From IMG/VR virus record IMGVR_UViG_3300020121_000216, positions 1 through 29,249 of that record: 29,249 bases of DNA; one strand, given 5' to 3'. Within the stretch, counting starts at the first letter, position 1. Each line of letters begins with the position of its first letter. Shown one piece after another: positions 19,338-26,389 of this stretch. Under the pieces are notes generated by a model that saw nothing but the letters and a program-made list of their open reading frames with translations, ran no database searches and had not been told where the DNA came from. Source of the DNA: a virus. Both the position numbers and the translations under genes were made by a program.

Positions 19338-19706
19338 ATGTTCAAAATTGAGATTTTTGTCGAGGATAAGAAACTAGCCGATGCTTTGCGGGGACTGGTT
19401 GGTCTTGCGCTCGAGGCGCCAAAGGTAACGCCGATCGTCAACGCCAAGGCGCATAAGGGCAAGGTGGTGGCCGCCACCAATGGCGACCCAATCGAGCTAT
19501 TCCAAAAATACGCACGCGACAAAGGTTTGAAGGACGAGATCAAGGTCCATGATTTCAGGGACTTCACCAAAGCAATCGGCCGTTCCGCCAACTCCTACAG
19601 CCATTTCATTACCAAGTTGGTCAAAGCCAACGTGATCAAGAAGGGCAGGATCCCCGGCAAGAAGGGCAACGTCAACAGCATGCGTTACATCCTGGTGAAC
19701 TCATGA
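19338..19706 (+). CDS. Small basic protein, possible winged-helix DNA binder
   Basis: A protein of 122 residues. The N-terminal third (FKIEIFVEDKKLADALRGL) is a small alpha/beta unit, followed by a lysine-rich linker. The C-terminal part (DFTKAIGRSANSYSHFITKL, then KANVIKKGRIPGKKG and YILV) reads like a winged helix. GAGGACGG precedes ATG, and a TTGACA at 19279 might give an extra promoter, but its -10 is poor. Confidence 0.6.
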   Translation: MFKIEIFVEDKKLADALRGLVGLALEAPKVTPIVNAKAHKGKVVAATNGDPIELFQKYARDKGLKDEIKVHDFRDFTKAIGRSANSYSHFITKLVKANVIKKGRIPGKKGNVNSMRYILVNS

Positions 19707-19948
19707 CCGATCGCTACGCTGGCATGAGCAAAACAGAGTTCGCGACCCAGTTCGCGCAGCTGTTGATCGCGTTCCATACGCCTGAAATTAGCAGCGGCGA
19801 TAAGGAGGTCTACGACGCCGTCATGGTCAAGATGATAGCGTTGACCACGCTGGCCTTCGCCCTGCCGGCAACCAAAGACGGCATACTGAACTACACGGAA
19901 GCGATGGAGAAGTTAACAACCGCATTAAAGGTATTGGAGGACGTATGA
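19703..19948 (+). CDS. Small helical protein
   Basis: A protein of 81 residues (MTDRYAGMSKTEFATQFAQL start), helical throughout, ending MEKLTTALKVLEDV. It is joined to both neighbours by ATGA overlaps. No family is recognised. Confidence 0.6.
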   Translation: MTDRYAGMSKTEFATQFAQLLIAFHTPEISSGDKEVYDAVMVKMIALTTLAFALPATKDGILNYTEAMEKLTTALKVLEDV

Positions 19949-20217
19949 CATTGAGAACCTATTCAGCCTACCTGTTCAAAACCAAGGATCCGGCGATCGA
20001 TGAGTTCCGCACCGTCGTCGAAGATCATTTCGGTCACCGCGTCACCAAGAAGGACCTGAAGATGATCTCCGAGGACGGCGGCCCGACCAAGGGCACCATG
20101 GTGGGCTGGTTCTTCGGCAAGACCAGACGCCCGCAGAACCCGACGCTCGAGGCCGCCGGCCGCGCGCTGGGCTGGAAGCGGCAGTGGGTGAAGATGAATG
20201 GCAGCAAGAGGCCCTAA
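19945..20217 (+). CDS. Small helix-turn-helix-like protein
   Basis: A protein of 90 residues. EFRTVVEDHFGHRVTKKD, KGTMVGWFFGKTRRPQNPTL and EAAGRALGWKRQWVKM give helices of a compact DNA-binding domain, with the recognition helix probably around TKGTMVGWFFG. It is very basic. The ATGA overlap supports the start. The specific target is unknown. Confidence 0.65.
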   Translation: MTLRTYSAYLFKTKDPAIDEFRTVVEDHFGHRVTKKDLKMISEDGGPTKGTMVGWFFGKTRRPQNPTLEAAGRALGWKRQWVKMNGSKRP

Positions 20218-20407
20218 GCAAGGTGGTAGGCTGCATGGCGGCCCTTGGCCCGGCAAAGTACTGGCCTACAATAAGATGGTGCTGCCGGTGTTCGAGAAGG
20301 ACGGCCGGCGAATCGGCTCGTACATCTGGGTCAAGGATCACTGGGAGTACGAAGAGCTGCTAGATCAAGAGGTTGAATTGTATCCTGGAGGTAACAACGA
20401 TGGATGA
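20198..20407 (+). CDS. Small protein of unknown function
   Basis: A protein of 69 residues. The first 20 residues are Gly/Arg-rich (AARGPKQGGRLHGGPWPGK) and overlap the preceding gene; the rest is strand-rich (YNKMVLPVFEKDGRRIGSYIW) with an acidic end. A later ATG at 20276 would remove the Gly-rich part, so the start is uncertain. Confidence 0.5.
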   Translation: MAARGPKQGGRLHGGPWPGKVLAYNKMVLPVFEKDGRRIGSYIWVKDHWEYEELLDQEVELYPGGNNDG

Positions 20408-20726
20408 ACTAAAAACCAACGAATTGGAAACTTTGCGGCAACTATCGCATGGCAGCAGCAAAAAGCCGGCGCCGATGCCGCGCCAGCTGACCAACCCAGC
20501 CTATGATTTCGAGCATCTGGCTGAGACGCTATCCGATGCCTTGCTTCGACAGGCTGAAGAAACCATGGCCGAGGCCCACCGGGTGGCGGACGCCTTCCGG
20601 CAGTTCGTTGCCGTGATCCGGGGTGAAACCGTCGAGTGCAGCAAGTCCTTGGCTGACATCAATGCGCGTCTCAGGGCCTCTGGTGAACAGGTGCTGGAGG
20701 CGAGCAAACGATTCAACGGAGGCTGA
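20400..20726 (+). CDS. Helical coiled-coil protein
   Basis: A protein of 108 residues (MDELKTNELETLRQLSHG start). From about residue 40 it is a long helix (AETLSDALLRQAEETMAEAH and beyond) that could form a coiled coil. GGAGG eight bases before ATG at 20400 sets the start. No family is recognised. Confidence 0.65.
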   Translation: MDELKTNELETLRQLSHGSSKKPAPMPRQLTNPAYDFEHLAETLSDALLRQAEETMAEAHRVADAFRQFVAVIRGETVECSKSLADINARLRASGEQVLEASKRFNGG

Positions 20727-20727
20727 C

Positions 20728-20967
20728 ATGCTCGAGGGATTGATCTTGCTGGCCTTTGCCGATGACCTCGTCATCCATCCGGCCGTGAGGCGCAATAATG
20801 TTTGCCAACAACGCTATACCAATGACGGTCATTGGAAATGCGCTGTCAAACCCAAATTAAAATCTGGGGATTTGTTCGATCGTGACTTAGTTCCGCCGCC
20901 TCATGCGCGCATGCCTGATCGTGAACGTCAGGCGGTGCCCGATGATGGTAGCGGATCTAAACAATGA
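20728..20967 (+). CDS. Small protein of unknown function
   Basis: A protein of 79 residues (MLEGLILLAFADDLVIHPAV start) with a hydrophobic beginning and a proline- and charge-rich end. CGGAGG precedes the ATG at 20728. It overlaps the following short gene. Support is moderate: ribosome site and tight packing, no recognised family. Confidence 0.5.
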   Translation: MLEGLILLAFADDLVIHPAVRRNNVCQQRYTNDGHWKCAVKPKLKSGDLFDRDLVPPPHARMPDRERQAVPDDGSGSKQ

Positions 20968-21091
20968 CGATGACGACGATGATGCTGGCTATCGATTCGT
21001 CCGTGGTTGTTGGTTTGGAACGTCGATCTCGATTGCGCTTTGGATCATGATCTTTATTATTATCATGAAACTCTATTATTGGATGGGTTAA
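20942..21091 (+). CDS. Tiny membrane protein with poly-aspartate segment
   Basis: A protein of 49 residues with DDDDDD at about positions 9-14 and one membrane helix (SISIALWIMIFIIIMKL). The ribosome site is weak. The hydrophobic helix and the tight fit between neighbours are the reasons to keep it. Confidence 0.5.
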   Translation: MMVADLNNDDDDDDAGYRFVRGCWFGTSISIALWIMIFIIIMKLYYWMG

Positions 21092-21092
21092 G

Positions 21093-21302
21093 ATGAAGAG
21101 ACGTAAGAAGATTCAGATCCGTGCTGAGACCGAGAAGAAGCGCCAGAAGGTGCTTACACTCGCCAAGACGCGCGGCTCTGTCACCAACGCCCAGGCGAGA
21201 AAGGCCGGAGGATGGAAACAACCGTGGTACCACTTGACGGCCATGGCGAAAGCCGGCCAGCTAAAGCGCGTAAATCAGGACGACTGGCGTCCGAAAAAGT
21301 AA
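21093..21302 (+). CDS. Small basic DNA-binding-like protein
   Basis: A protein of 69 residues. The basic start (MKRRKKIQIRAETEKKRQKV) is followed by a helix-turn-helix-like unit (LTLAKTRGSVTNAQARKAGG, WYHLTAMAKAGQLKRV), which resembles winged-helix units in other phage proteins. It starts two bases after the preceding stop and ends inside the polymerase gene start region. Confidence 0.6.
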   Translation: MKRRKKIQIRAETEKKRQKVLTLAKTRGSVTNAQARKAGGWKQPWYHLTAMAKAGQLKRVNQDDWRPKK

Positions 21303-21823
21303 AATTTCGACGTTTCCTGTTCGTCGACTTCGAAACCTTTTATTCCACCGAGTACTCGCTGCGGCACATGTCCCCGCCAGAGTACATTCTTGATCCGCGC
21401 TATCAGACGTTGATGATGGCCGCCTATGAGCCGGCGTGGGACGCCCCCCGCATCATCATGCCAGCGGACATTCCTGACTTCCTGGCCCAATACAAACCTG
21501 AAGAAACCATCTGCTGCAGCCACAACGCGCTGTTCGACCTCTCGATTCTGGCGTGGCGCTACGGCTGGGTGGCCGGCCGGCTGCAGGATACGCTGGGCAT
21601 GGCGCGCGCGCTCAGATCCTTCAAATCGTACTCTTTGGGGTCGTGCCTCAAGGAGCTGTTCGGGGCCGATACCAAGGGCGGTACCGTCCACAAAGTCAAA
21701 GGCATGGACGCGGCAGCCATCAAACGCGCCGGGCTGTGGGGTGAGTTCCAGACCTATGCCCTCAATGACGTTCTGTCCTGCGCCCGCATCTATGCCAAGC
21801 TGGCACCCGAGTTCCCGCAATAG
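21212..21823 (+). CDS. DNA polymerase family A, N-terminal 3-prime-5-prime exonuclease part (ends at in-frame TAG)
   Basis: 203 residues holding the proofreading exonuclease domain: FVDFETFY (Exo I, D and E), CCSHNALFDLSIL (Exo II, N-x3-FD) and TYALNDVLSCARIY (Exo III, Y-x3-D). It stops at TAG (21821-21823), but the same frame continues directly with ERQIMDLVLRAAVQPV, which is normal polymerase sequence, so TAG interrupts one gene. The start at 21212 overlaps the preceding gene by 91 bases; GGAGG abuts this ATG, so GTG at 21224 is also possible. The two parts may be made separately, or joined by readthrough. Confidence 0.8.
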   Translation: METTVVPLDGHGESRPAKARKSGRLASEKVKFRRFLFVDFETFYSTEYSLRHMSPPEYILDPRYQTLMMAAYEPAWDAPRIIMPADIPDFLAQYKPEETICCSHNALFDLSILAWRYGWVAGRLQDTLGMARALRSFKSYSLGSCLKELFGADTKGGTVHKVKGMDAAAIKRAGLWGEFQTYALNDVLSCARIYAKLAPEFPQ

Positions 21824-21835
21824 GAACGCCAGATC

Positions 21836-23206
21836 ATGGATCTGGTGCTGCGGGCTGCCGTACAGCCGGTACTGGAGGCCAATGTCCCGCTGCTGGAGAG
21901 CCATCTGGAAGACCTGAGAGCCCACAAGGAGCGGCTGTTGTTCGAGTGCGGTTATGGCAAGGCGGCGCTGATGTCGACCATCCAGTTCGCCACCGCGCTC
22001 GAGGAGCTGGGAGTCGAGATCCCGCAAAAGCTATCGCCGGCCGGCAACATGATCCCGCCGTTCGCCAAGACCGACCCGTTCATGCAGGACCTGCTCGAGT
22101 ACGCCGGCTCGCCGGACGATGCCGTCAACTATCGGGTGCAGACCTTGGCAGCAGCCAGATTGTGCCACAAGAGCACGATCGAGGAGACCAGGGCAGAGCG
22201 GTTCGTCAACATCGCCTCATTGCCGTGGTCTAATGAATGCAAATATCCAGATTGCGACGGCGGTCCAGCAACTGGCTATTGTCATAATAAATGTCGTGAA
22301 CATCCTTCGCTGCTGCCGGTGCCGCTGCGCTATGGCGGCGCCCATACCCACCGCTTGAGCGGCGAGTGGTCGATGAATATGCAGAATCTGCCGCGCGACA
22401 AGGAGAAGTCCCGGTTGCGGCAGGCGCTGATGGCCCCACAAGGCTACCAGATCGTCACCGCCGACCTCGCCCAGATCGAGGCGCGCATCGTGGCCGTGCT
22501 GTGCGGACAAAATGACCTAGTGGAAGCTTTCGCGCGGAACGAGGATGTCTATGCCAAGTTCGCCTCGGTGGTGTTCCACCGCACCATTACCAAGGCCGAC
22601 AACCCGGTGGAGCGGTTTCTCGGTAAGACCAGCGTGCTGGGCCTCGGCTATGGCTGTGGCTACGAGCGGTTCTACGCCATGGTGGTGACGCAAGCCGCCC
22701 AGGCCGGCATCCCCTTGAGCGGGTTCGACAAAAACAAGGCCGCCGAGATCGTGCAAACCTACCGGTACCTGTACCGGAACATTTCCGACAGCTGGGGCAA
22801 ACTGGACTTCCTGCTGGACGCTTACATCAACAGCCAGAATGACCGGCAGAAGCGGCGGGGCTGGGGTCCGGTGACGTTCTCAAGCGGGCGCATCGAGCTG
22901 CCCAACCGCATGTTCTTGCGCTACAAATACAACGATCCGCATCTCTACGGCGCGCGGATCCTGGAGAACATTACCCAGGCGCTGGCGCGGATCGTGGTGA
23001 TGCAGGCGGCGTTGCGGCTGGCCGACAAGGGTTTGCGATTCGTTCTGCAGGCGCACGACGAGCTGGTTTTTGTCGTGATGGACGCCTTCGTGCCCGATGC
23101 CAAGGTCATCATCCATGAAGAAATGGTCCGAAAGCCAGTGTGGTTGCCCGGCCTGCCGCTTGCGGTGGAGATCGGATGCGGCCGTAACTACGGGGAGGCC
23201 AAGTAA
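21836..23206 (+). CDS. DNA polymerase family A, C-terminal polymerase part
   Basis: 456 residues from the first ATG after the TAG, in the same frame as the exonuclease part. Motif A is DLAQIEARIVA with the metal-binding Asp, motif B is RFLGKTSVLGLGYG with the O-helix Lys, and motif C is QAHDELVFVV with HDE. The fold is that of small phage polymerases. AGGA about ten bases before ATG could allow internal initiation, giving a split polymerase; alternatively TAG is read through and the full chain has 664 residues. No frameshift or other defect is seen, so it does not look like a decayed gene. Confidence 0.85.
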   Translation: MDLVLRAAVQPVLEANVPLLESHLEDLRAHKERLLFECGYGKAALMSTIQFATALEELGVEIPQKLSPAGNMIPPFAKTDPFMQDLLEYAGSPDDAVNYRVQTLAAARLCHKSTIEETRAERFVNIASLPWSNECKYPDCDGGPATGYCHNKCREHPSLLPVPLRYGGAHTHRLSGEWSMNMQNLPRDKEKSRLRQALMAPQGYQIVTADLAQIEARIVAVLCGQNDLVEAFARNEDVYAKFASVVFHRTITKADNPVERFLGKTSVLGLGYGCGYERFYAMVVTQAAQAGIPLSGFDKNKAAEIVQTYRYLYRNISDSWGKLDFLLDAYINSQNDRQKRRGWGPVTFSSGRIELPNRMFLRYKYNDPHLYGARILENITQALARIVVMQAALRLADKGLRFVLQAHDELVFVVMDAFVPDAKVIIHEEMVRKPVWLPGLPLAVEIGCGRNYGEAK

Positions 23207-23210
23207 GCTC

Positions 23211-23897
23211 ATGCCCTATAAAGTGTTCCGGCAATGTACGGTGACGATCGACGGCAAGCCGAAGCGAGGGGCAAAAATCATCTGCGGGAAGTGTTCGGCT
23301 GAAAAGACCGTCGCGCTCAATACCTCGCATGGGTACGGGGAGGACGACGACGTCGTCGAGCGCATGGTGGCGCAGAAATTCGAGAAACTGGGGTGGAGGG
23401 TAGGCAAGCAATTTCATCTGCATCAATGTCCCAAATGCAACGAATCCCTGATTGCCGAGATCAAAGCCTACAAGGAGCCCGGCAACATGGCCCAAGTTGT
23501 TGCGGAACTTCGCAAGGAGCCTGTCATGGACAACAAGGTCGTGCCAATCCAGCCCGTCGAGCCGCCTCGGGGCGAGCGTCCGATGTCCCGAGACGAACGC
23601 CGGCTGATCACCGAGGAGATGCTGGGTCTCTATCTCAATGAAACCGTCGGCTACAAGGAAGACTGGTCCGACGAAAAGGTATACAAGAAAATGGGGGTGC
23701 CACGGGTCTGGATCGCCCAGGTTCGCGATGAAGCCTTCGGGCCGCTGGATATCAACGAGCAATCCTACAAAGTAACCAGTGAGATCAAGGAATTAACCAA
23801 AGAGCTGACCACCGCGATGGGACAGGTGCAGTCCTTGATGGTCAAGGCTGATCTGTTGATGCAGCAACTCACCGATAGGTTAAGGAAACAGGGATGA
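23211..23897 (+). CDS. Zinc-binding protein of the replication operon
   Basis: A protein of 228 residues. The N-terminal third has IICGKCSAEKTV and HQCPKCNESLIAE, two C-x2-C knuckles likely to hold one zinc. The middle has PVEPPRGERPMSRDERRLI, then DEKVYKKMGVPRVWIAQVRD, a likely helix-turn-helix. The last 60 residues are a coiled-coil helix. It could be a DNA-binding replication accessory; this is inference. The ATG at 23211 follows GGGGAGG at 12 bases; the frame is open further upstream inside the polymerase gene. Confidence 0.65.
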   Translation: MPYKVFRQCTVTIDGKPKRGAKIICGKCSAEKTVALNTSHGYGEDDDVVERMVAQKFEKLGWRVGKQFHLHQCPKCNESLIAEIKAYKEPGNMAQVVAELRKEPVMDNKVVPIQPVEPPRGERPMSRDERRLITEEMLGLYLNETVGYKEDWSDEKVYKKMGVPRVWIAQVRDEAFGPLDINEQSYKVTSEIKELTKELTTAMGQVQSLMVKADLLMQQLTDRLRKQG

Positions 23898-24340
23898 CAG
23901 TCCACGTCTATATCGCCGGCCCGATGTCGTCGGTCGGCGGCAACTTCAATTTCCCGCTGTTCGACCGGGTCGCCGATCTGTTGCGGGCGCAGGGAGCCTA
24001 TGTCTTCAATCCGGCTGATCATGCCCGTAAGAATCTGGGCACGCTCGAGCAGATCATGAAGCTGGACAAGCGCGAGCTGCGTCATGCCCGTAAGGCGCTG
24101 ATGCTGGACGAGATGATCTGGATCCACAATTACGCTCAAGGTGTCGTGCTGCTGCCGGGTTGGGAGCGTTCGCCGGGCGCCAAAGCCGAACGTGAATGGG
24201 CGTTGGCGTTGGGGATTCCGATCCGTGAAATCAATACCACCCTGCTGCCGATCGAGCCGTTGCCGAAAGCTTGGGGCGGCAAATGGTTTCCCGATTTCAA
24301 GTCTATTCTTGACGACAGTTCCAAACAGGCAGATACCTAA
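23894..24340 (+). CDS. DUF4406-like nucleoside 2-deoxyribosyltransferase relative
   Basis: A protein of 148 residues with the DUF4406 layout: VYIAGPMSSVGGNFNFPLFD at the start (Gly-Pro-Met loop and N-F-P-x-F), a central MLDEMIWIHNYAQGVVLLPGW (acidic residues and D/E near the active site) and SPGAKAEREWALALGIPI (G-A-x-x-E). Relatives of nucleoside deoxyribosyltransferases act on nucleotides or bases, so it may help nucleotide salvage or base modification during replication. It overlaps the preceding gene by ATGA. Confidence 0.8.
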   Translation: MTVHVYIAGPMSSVGGNFNFPLFDRVADLLRAQGAYVFNPADHARKNLGTLEQIMKLDKRELRHARKALMLDEMIWIHNYAQGVVLLPGWERSPGAKAEREWALALGIPIREINTTLLPIEPLPKAWGGKWFPDFKSILDDSSKQADT

Positions 24341-24363
24341 ATTTACAGGAGAAAGAAATTAAG

Positions 24364-25050
24364 ATGGATCAGGTACTCGAGAAATCCTTCGCGTTCAGCT
24401 TCTCGCGTCTGAAAGCTTTTGAAGATTGCCCGCGCAGATATTACGAAACTTCCGTGCTCAAGAACAAATGGCCGGAAGAAAAGTCCAGCATGCTGGTCTG
24501 GGGCGACGAGGTCCATGCTGCAATGGCTCACGCGCTGCGTACCGGCAATTCGCTGCCGACCAAGTTTCACATCTACCAGCACTGGGTCGATGATCTCCTG
24601 GAGGAGCCCGGCGAACTTTTAGTCGAGGACGACTGCCAGTGGGCCATCAACAAACAGCTCAAGCCGACGCCTTGGTTCGCGAAAGACGTTTGGATGCGCG
24701 CCATCGCTGACGCCATCGTGCTCAATCCGCAGAAGGCGCTGGTGATCGACTGGAAGACCGGCAAAAGCCTGAATGGTGACCCGGTACAGTTAATTATGAC
24801 CTCGCTTATGCTATTTTGTCATTTTCCCAAGCTGCAGACCATCGAAGCAAAATTCATCTGGCTGACGGAAAACGAGGAAACCGTCCTCGAGATAAAGAAA
24901 AAAAGAGACGTTATCATCCAATGGACCGAACTGCTGCCCAGGGTGAAACGTCTCGAGAAAGCCACCCGCGATAATAAATTCCCACCCCAGCCCGGCCGCT
25001 TCTGCCGTAGCTGGTGCCCGGTCAAATCGTGTGAATACCATGGAAAATGA
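24364..25050 (+). CDS. PD-(D/E)XK nuclease, RecB/Cas4-like
   Basis: A protein of 228 residues. FSFSRLKAFEDCPRRYYE is the usual start of the RecB/Cas4-like nuclease domain with its first cysteine; GDEVHAAMAHAL follows. ALVIDWKTGK carries the catalytic Asp and Lys. The end CRSWCPVKSCEYHG has three cysteines that with the first can hold a 4Fe-4S cluster, as in Cas4 and AddB. In phages such proteins trim DNA ends in recombination or replication. AGGAG lies 12 bases before the ATG. It is followed by another gene in an 11-base overlap. Confidence 0.85.
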   Translation: MDQVLEKSFAFSFSRLKAFEDCPRRYYETSVLKNKWPEEKSSMLVWGDEVHAAMAHALRTGNSLPTKFHIYQHWVDDLLEEPGELLVEDDCQWAINKQLKPTPWFAKDVWMRAIADAIVLNPQKALVIDWKTGKSLNGDPVQLIMTSLMLFCHFPKLQTIEAKFIWLTENEETVLEIKKKRDVIIQWTELLPRVKRLEKATRDNKFPPQPGRFCRSWCPVKSCEYHGK

Positions 25051-25396
25051 TATCTTCGATGGATATCCGCAGATTGTGCTGGATCGGTTCAACAGTTTTC
25101 ACTTGGCTAATCCGCACATTTACCACGAGTTCAAACGATTAGCTTACAAAATGAAAGCAACCGGACGGCAGCGTTACAGCGCCCGCACCATCATGGAAGT
25201 CCTGCGCTGGCATTACGACCTCAAAACCACGGGTGATGTCTTTGAACTAAACGATAATTTCACACCAATTTATGTTCGACTGTTGCTTCAGCAACATCCT
25301 GAATTTATTAATTTTTTTGAACTACGCATTGTTCGTAGTCGAGGGATTTTTTCAGACGAGCAACGACGACGGGAGGACAATAATGCCACCTCTTGA
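25040..25396 (+). CDS. Small phage protein of unknown function
   Basis: A protein of 118 residues (MENDIFDGYPQIVLDRFNSF start). Conserved-looking stretches are HIYHEFKRLAYKMKATGRQR, YSARTIMEVLRWHYDL and NDNFTPIYVRLLLQQHPEF, a pattern I recall as a common small phage protein. It may bind nucleic acid; the function is unknown. GTG at 25031 is an alternative start; ATG at 25040 is preferred. Confidence 0.7.
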   Translation: MENDIFDGYPQIVLDRFNSFHLANPHIYHEFKRLAYKMKATGRQRYSARTIMEVLRWHYDLKTTGDVFELNDNFTPIYVRLLLQQHPEFINFFELRIVRSRGIFSDEQRRREDNNATS

Positions 25397-25853
25397 TGAC
25401 AATTCGACGCTTGGCGAAGCAAAGGCGTGGCTGCAGGCAGGGGTGCGGAAGGGTGTGATCTGCCCCTGTTGTACCCAATATGCCAAAATCTACGTGCGCC
25501 CGCTCAACTCGAGCATGGCGCGCGACCTGATCTGGCTGGTGCGGACCTATGACGCGATGGGAACCTGGGTCGATGTTTCCCTGGCGCCGAAATCCTTTCA
25601 TATGTCGCGTGAGTTCGCCAAGCTCAGATATTGGGACCTGATCGAGGAGCTGATCGAACCGTCCAAGAAGGGCGCGCGCACCTCGGGAAAATGGCGCCCG
25701 ACCAAACGCGGCATCGAGTACGTCCATGGCAAGATCGCGCTGCTGTCGCACATCATACTTTTCAACAAGGAACTGCTTGGTTATTCCGGCAAGCTGGCCA
25801 GCATCCGGCAGGCGTTGAGAAAGCGTTTCGACTATGAAGAGTTGATGAGGTGA
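25383..25853 (+). CDS. Small protein with cysteine knuckle and winged-helix-like end
   Basis: A protein of 156 residues. KGVICPCCTQYAKIYVRPL has a C-x-x-C type knuckle; SSMARDLIWLVRTYDAMGTW and EFAKLRYWDLIEELIE are helices; KWRPTKRGIEYVHG looks like the wing of a winged-helix DNA-binding domain. The GGGAGG seven bases before ATG at 25383 sets the start, well inside a longer frame. A regulator or replication accessory is likely. Confidence 0.65.
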   Translation: MPPLDDNSTLGEAKAWLQAGVRKGVICPCCTQYAKIYVRPLNSSMARDLIWLVRTYDAMGTWVDVSLAPKSFHMSREFAKLRYWDLIEELIEPSKKGARTSGKWRPTKRGIEYVHGKIALLSHIILFNKELLGYSGKLASIRQALRKRFDYEELMR

Positions 25854-25856
25854 ACC

Positions 25857-26057
25857 ATGGCTCGCGTAGCGTTTTCAGTCGATGAAGAAGAAGTGGAAAG
25901 CGACACTGGCGTGATATTGGGGTTGGTCCTGACGTGTAGCCGTTGCGGACACTCGGTCGAAGTGTACGGCACCGAGGAAGCTTCCGTGCGGCGCGGTGCC
26001 GTCATGCTGCGGGACGAGTGTCCGATGGGAGACAGAAACTTCTATGTGGCTGAATAA
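25857..26057 (+). CDS. Small protein with C-x2-C
   Basis: A protein of 66 residues with VLTCSRCGHSVEVYG and a later CPMG, which could be an incomplete zinc ribbon, and a final strand NFYVAE. It overlaps the next start (TAATG). I recall similar small proteins in phage replication modules, always of unknown function. Confidence 0.65.
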   Translation: MARVAFSVDEEEVESDTGVILGLVLTCSRCGHSVEVYGTEEASVRRGAVMLRDECPMGDRNFYVAE

Positions 26058-26389
26058 TGTTGGAAAAAACCGTTAAAGCGGCGGTCAAGAAGCGCCTTAA
26101 ATTGCTTGGCGCCTATCAGCACTGGCCGGTGCAGACCGGCAGGGGCAGCCGCTGCTTGGACTGCCATGGCTGTTTCCATGGCCGGTATTTCGCCGTCGAG
26201 ACCAAGGCCCCTGGCAAGGTGCCGACCCCTATCCAAAACTTTACCATCGGCGAAATACGCAGCGCGGGCGGGCTGGTATTTGTGGTCGACAGCGTGGAAA
26301 AAGCCAATGACCTCTTCAATGGTTGTATCAAAAGCGACTGGGCAGATTCTCGTCCCTTACGACCCGAAACTCGACGTCCTGATCGGTGA
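26057..26389 (+). CDS. VRR-NUC nuclease
   Basis: A protein of 110 residues. RYFAVETKAPGKVPTPIQ is the VRR-NUC core with catalytic Glu and Lys and the following Gln, and an upstream basic helix (TVKAAVKKRLKLLGAYQ) is typical. A cysteine pair (CLDCHGC) precedes the core. VRR-NUC proteins act as structure-specific nucleases and in phages are coded beside SNF2 helicases, as here. It starts in a TAATG overlap, and its end overlaps the helicase gene by 83 bases. Confidence 0.85.
   Translation: MLEKTVKAAVKKRLKLLGAYQHWPVQTGRGSRCLDCHGCFHGRYFAVETKAPGKVPTPIQNFTIGEIRSAGGLVFVVDSVEKANDLFNGCIKSDWADSRPLRPETRRPDR

Noticed and set aside
12155-23206. Global reassignment of TAG to an amino acid (code 15)
   Set aside because: Two interrupted genes suggest it, but at least seven other genes seem to end in TAG, several with ribosome sites or hairpins placed for normal termination, and portal, terminase and other long genes carry no internal TAG. 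Selective readthrough, split genes or mutation fit better.
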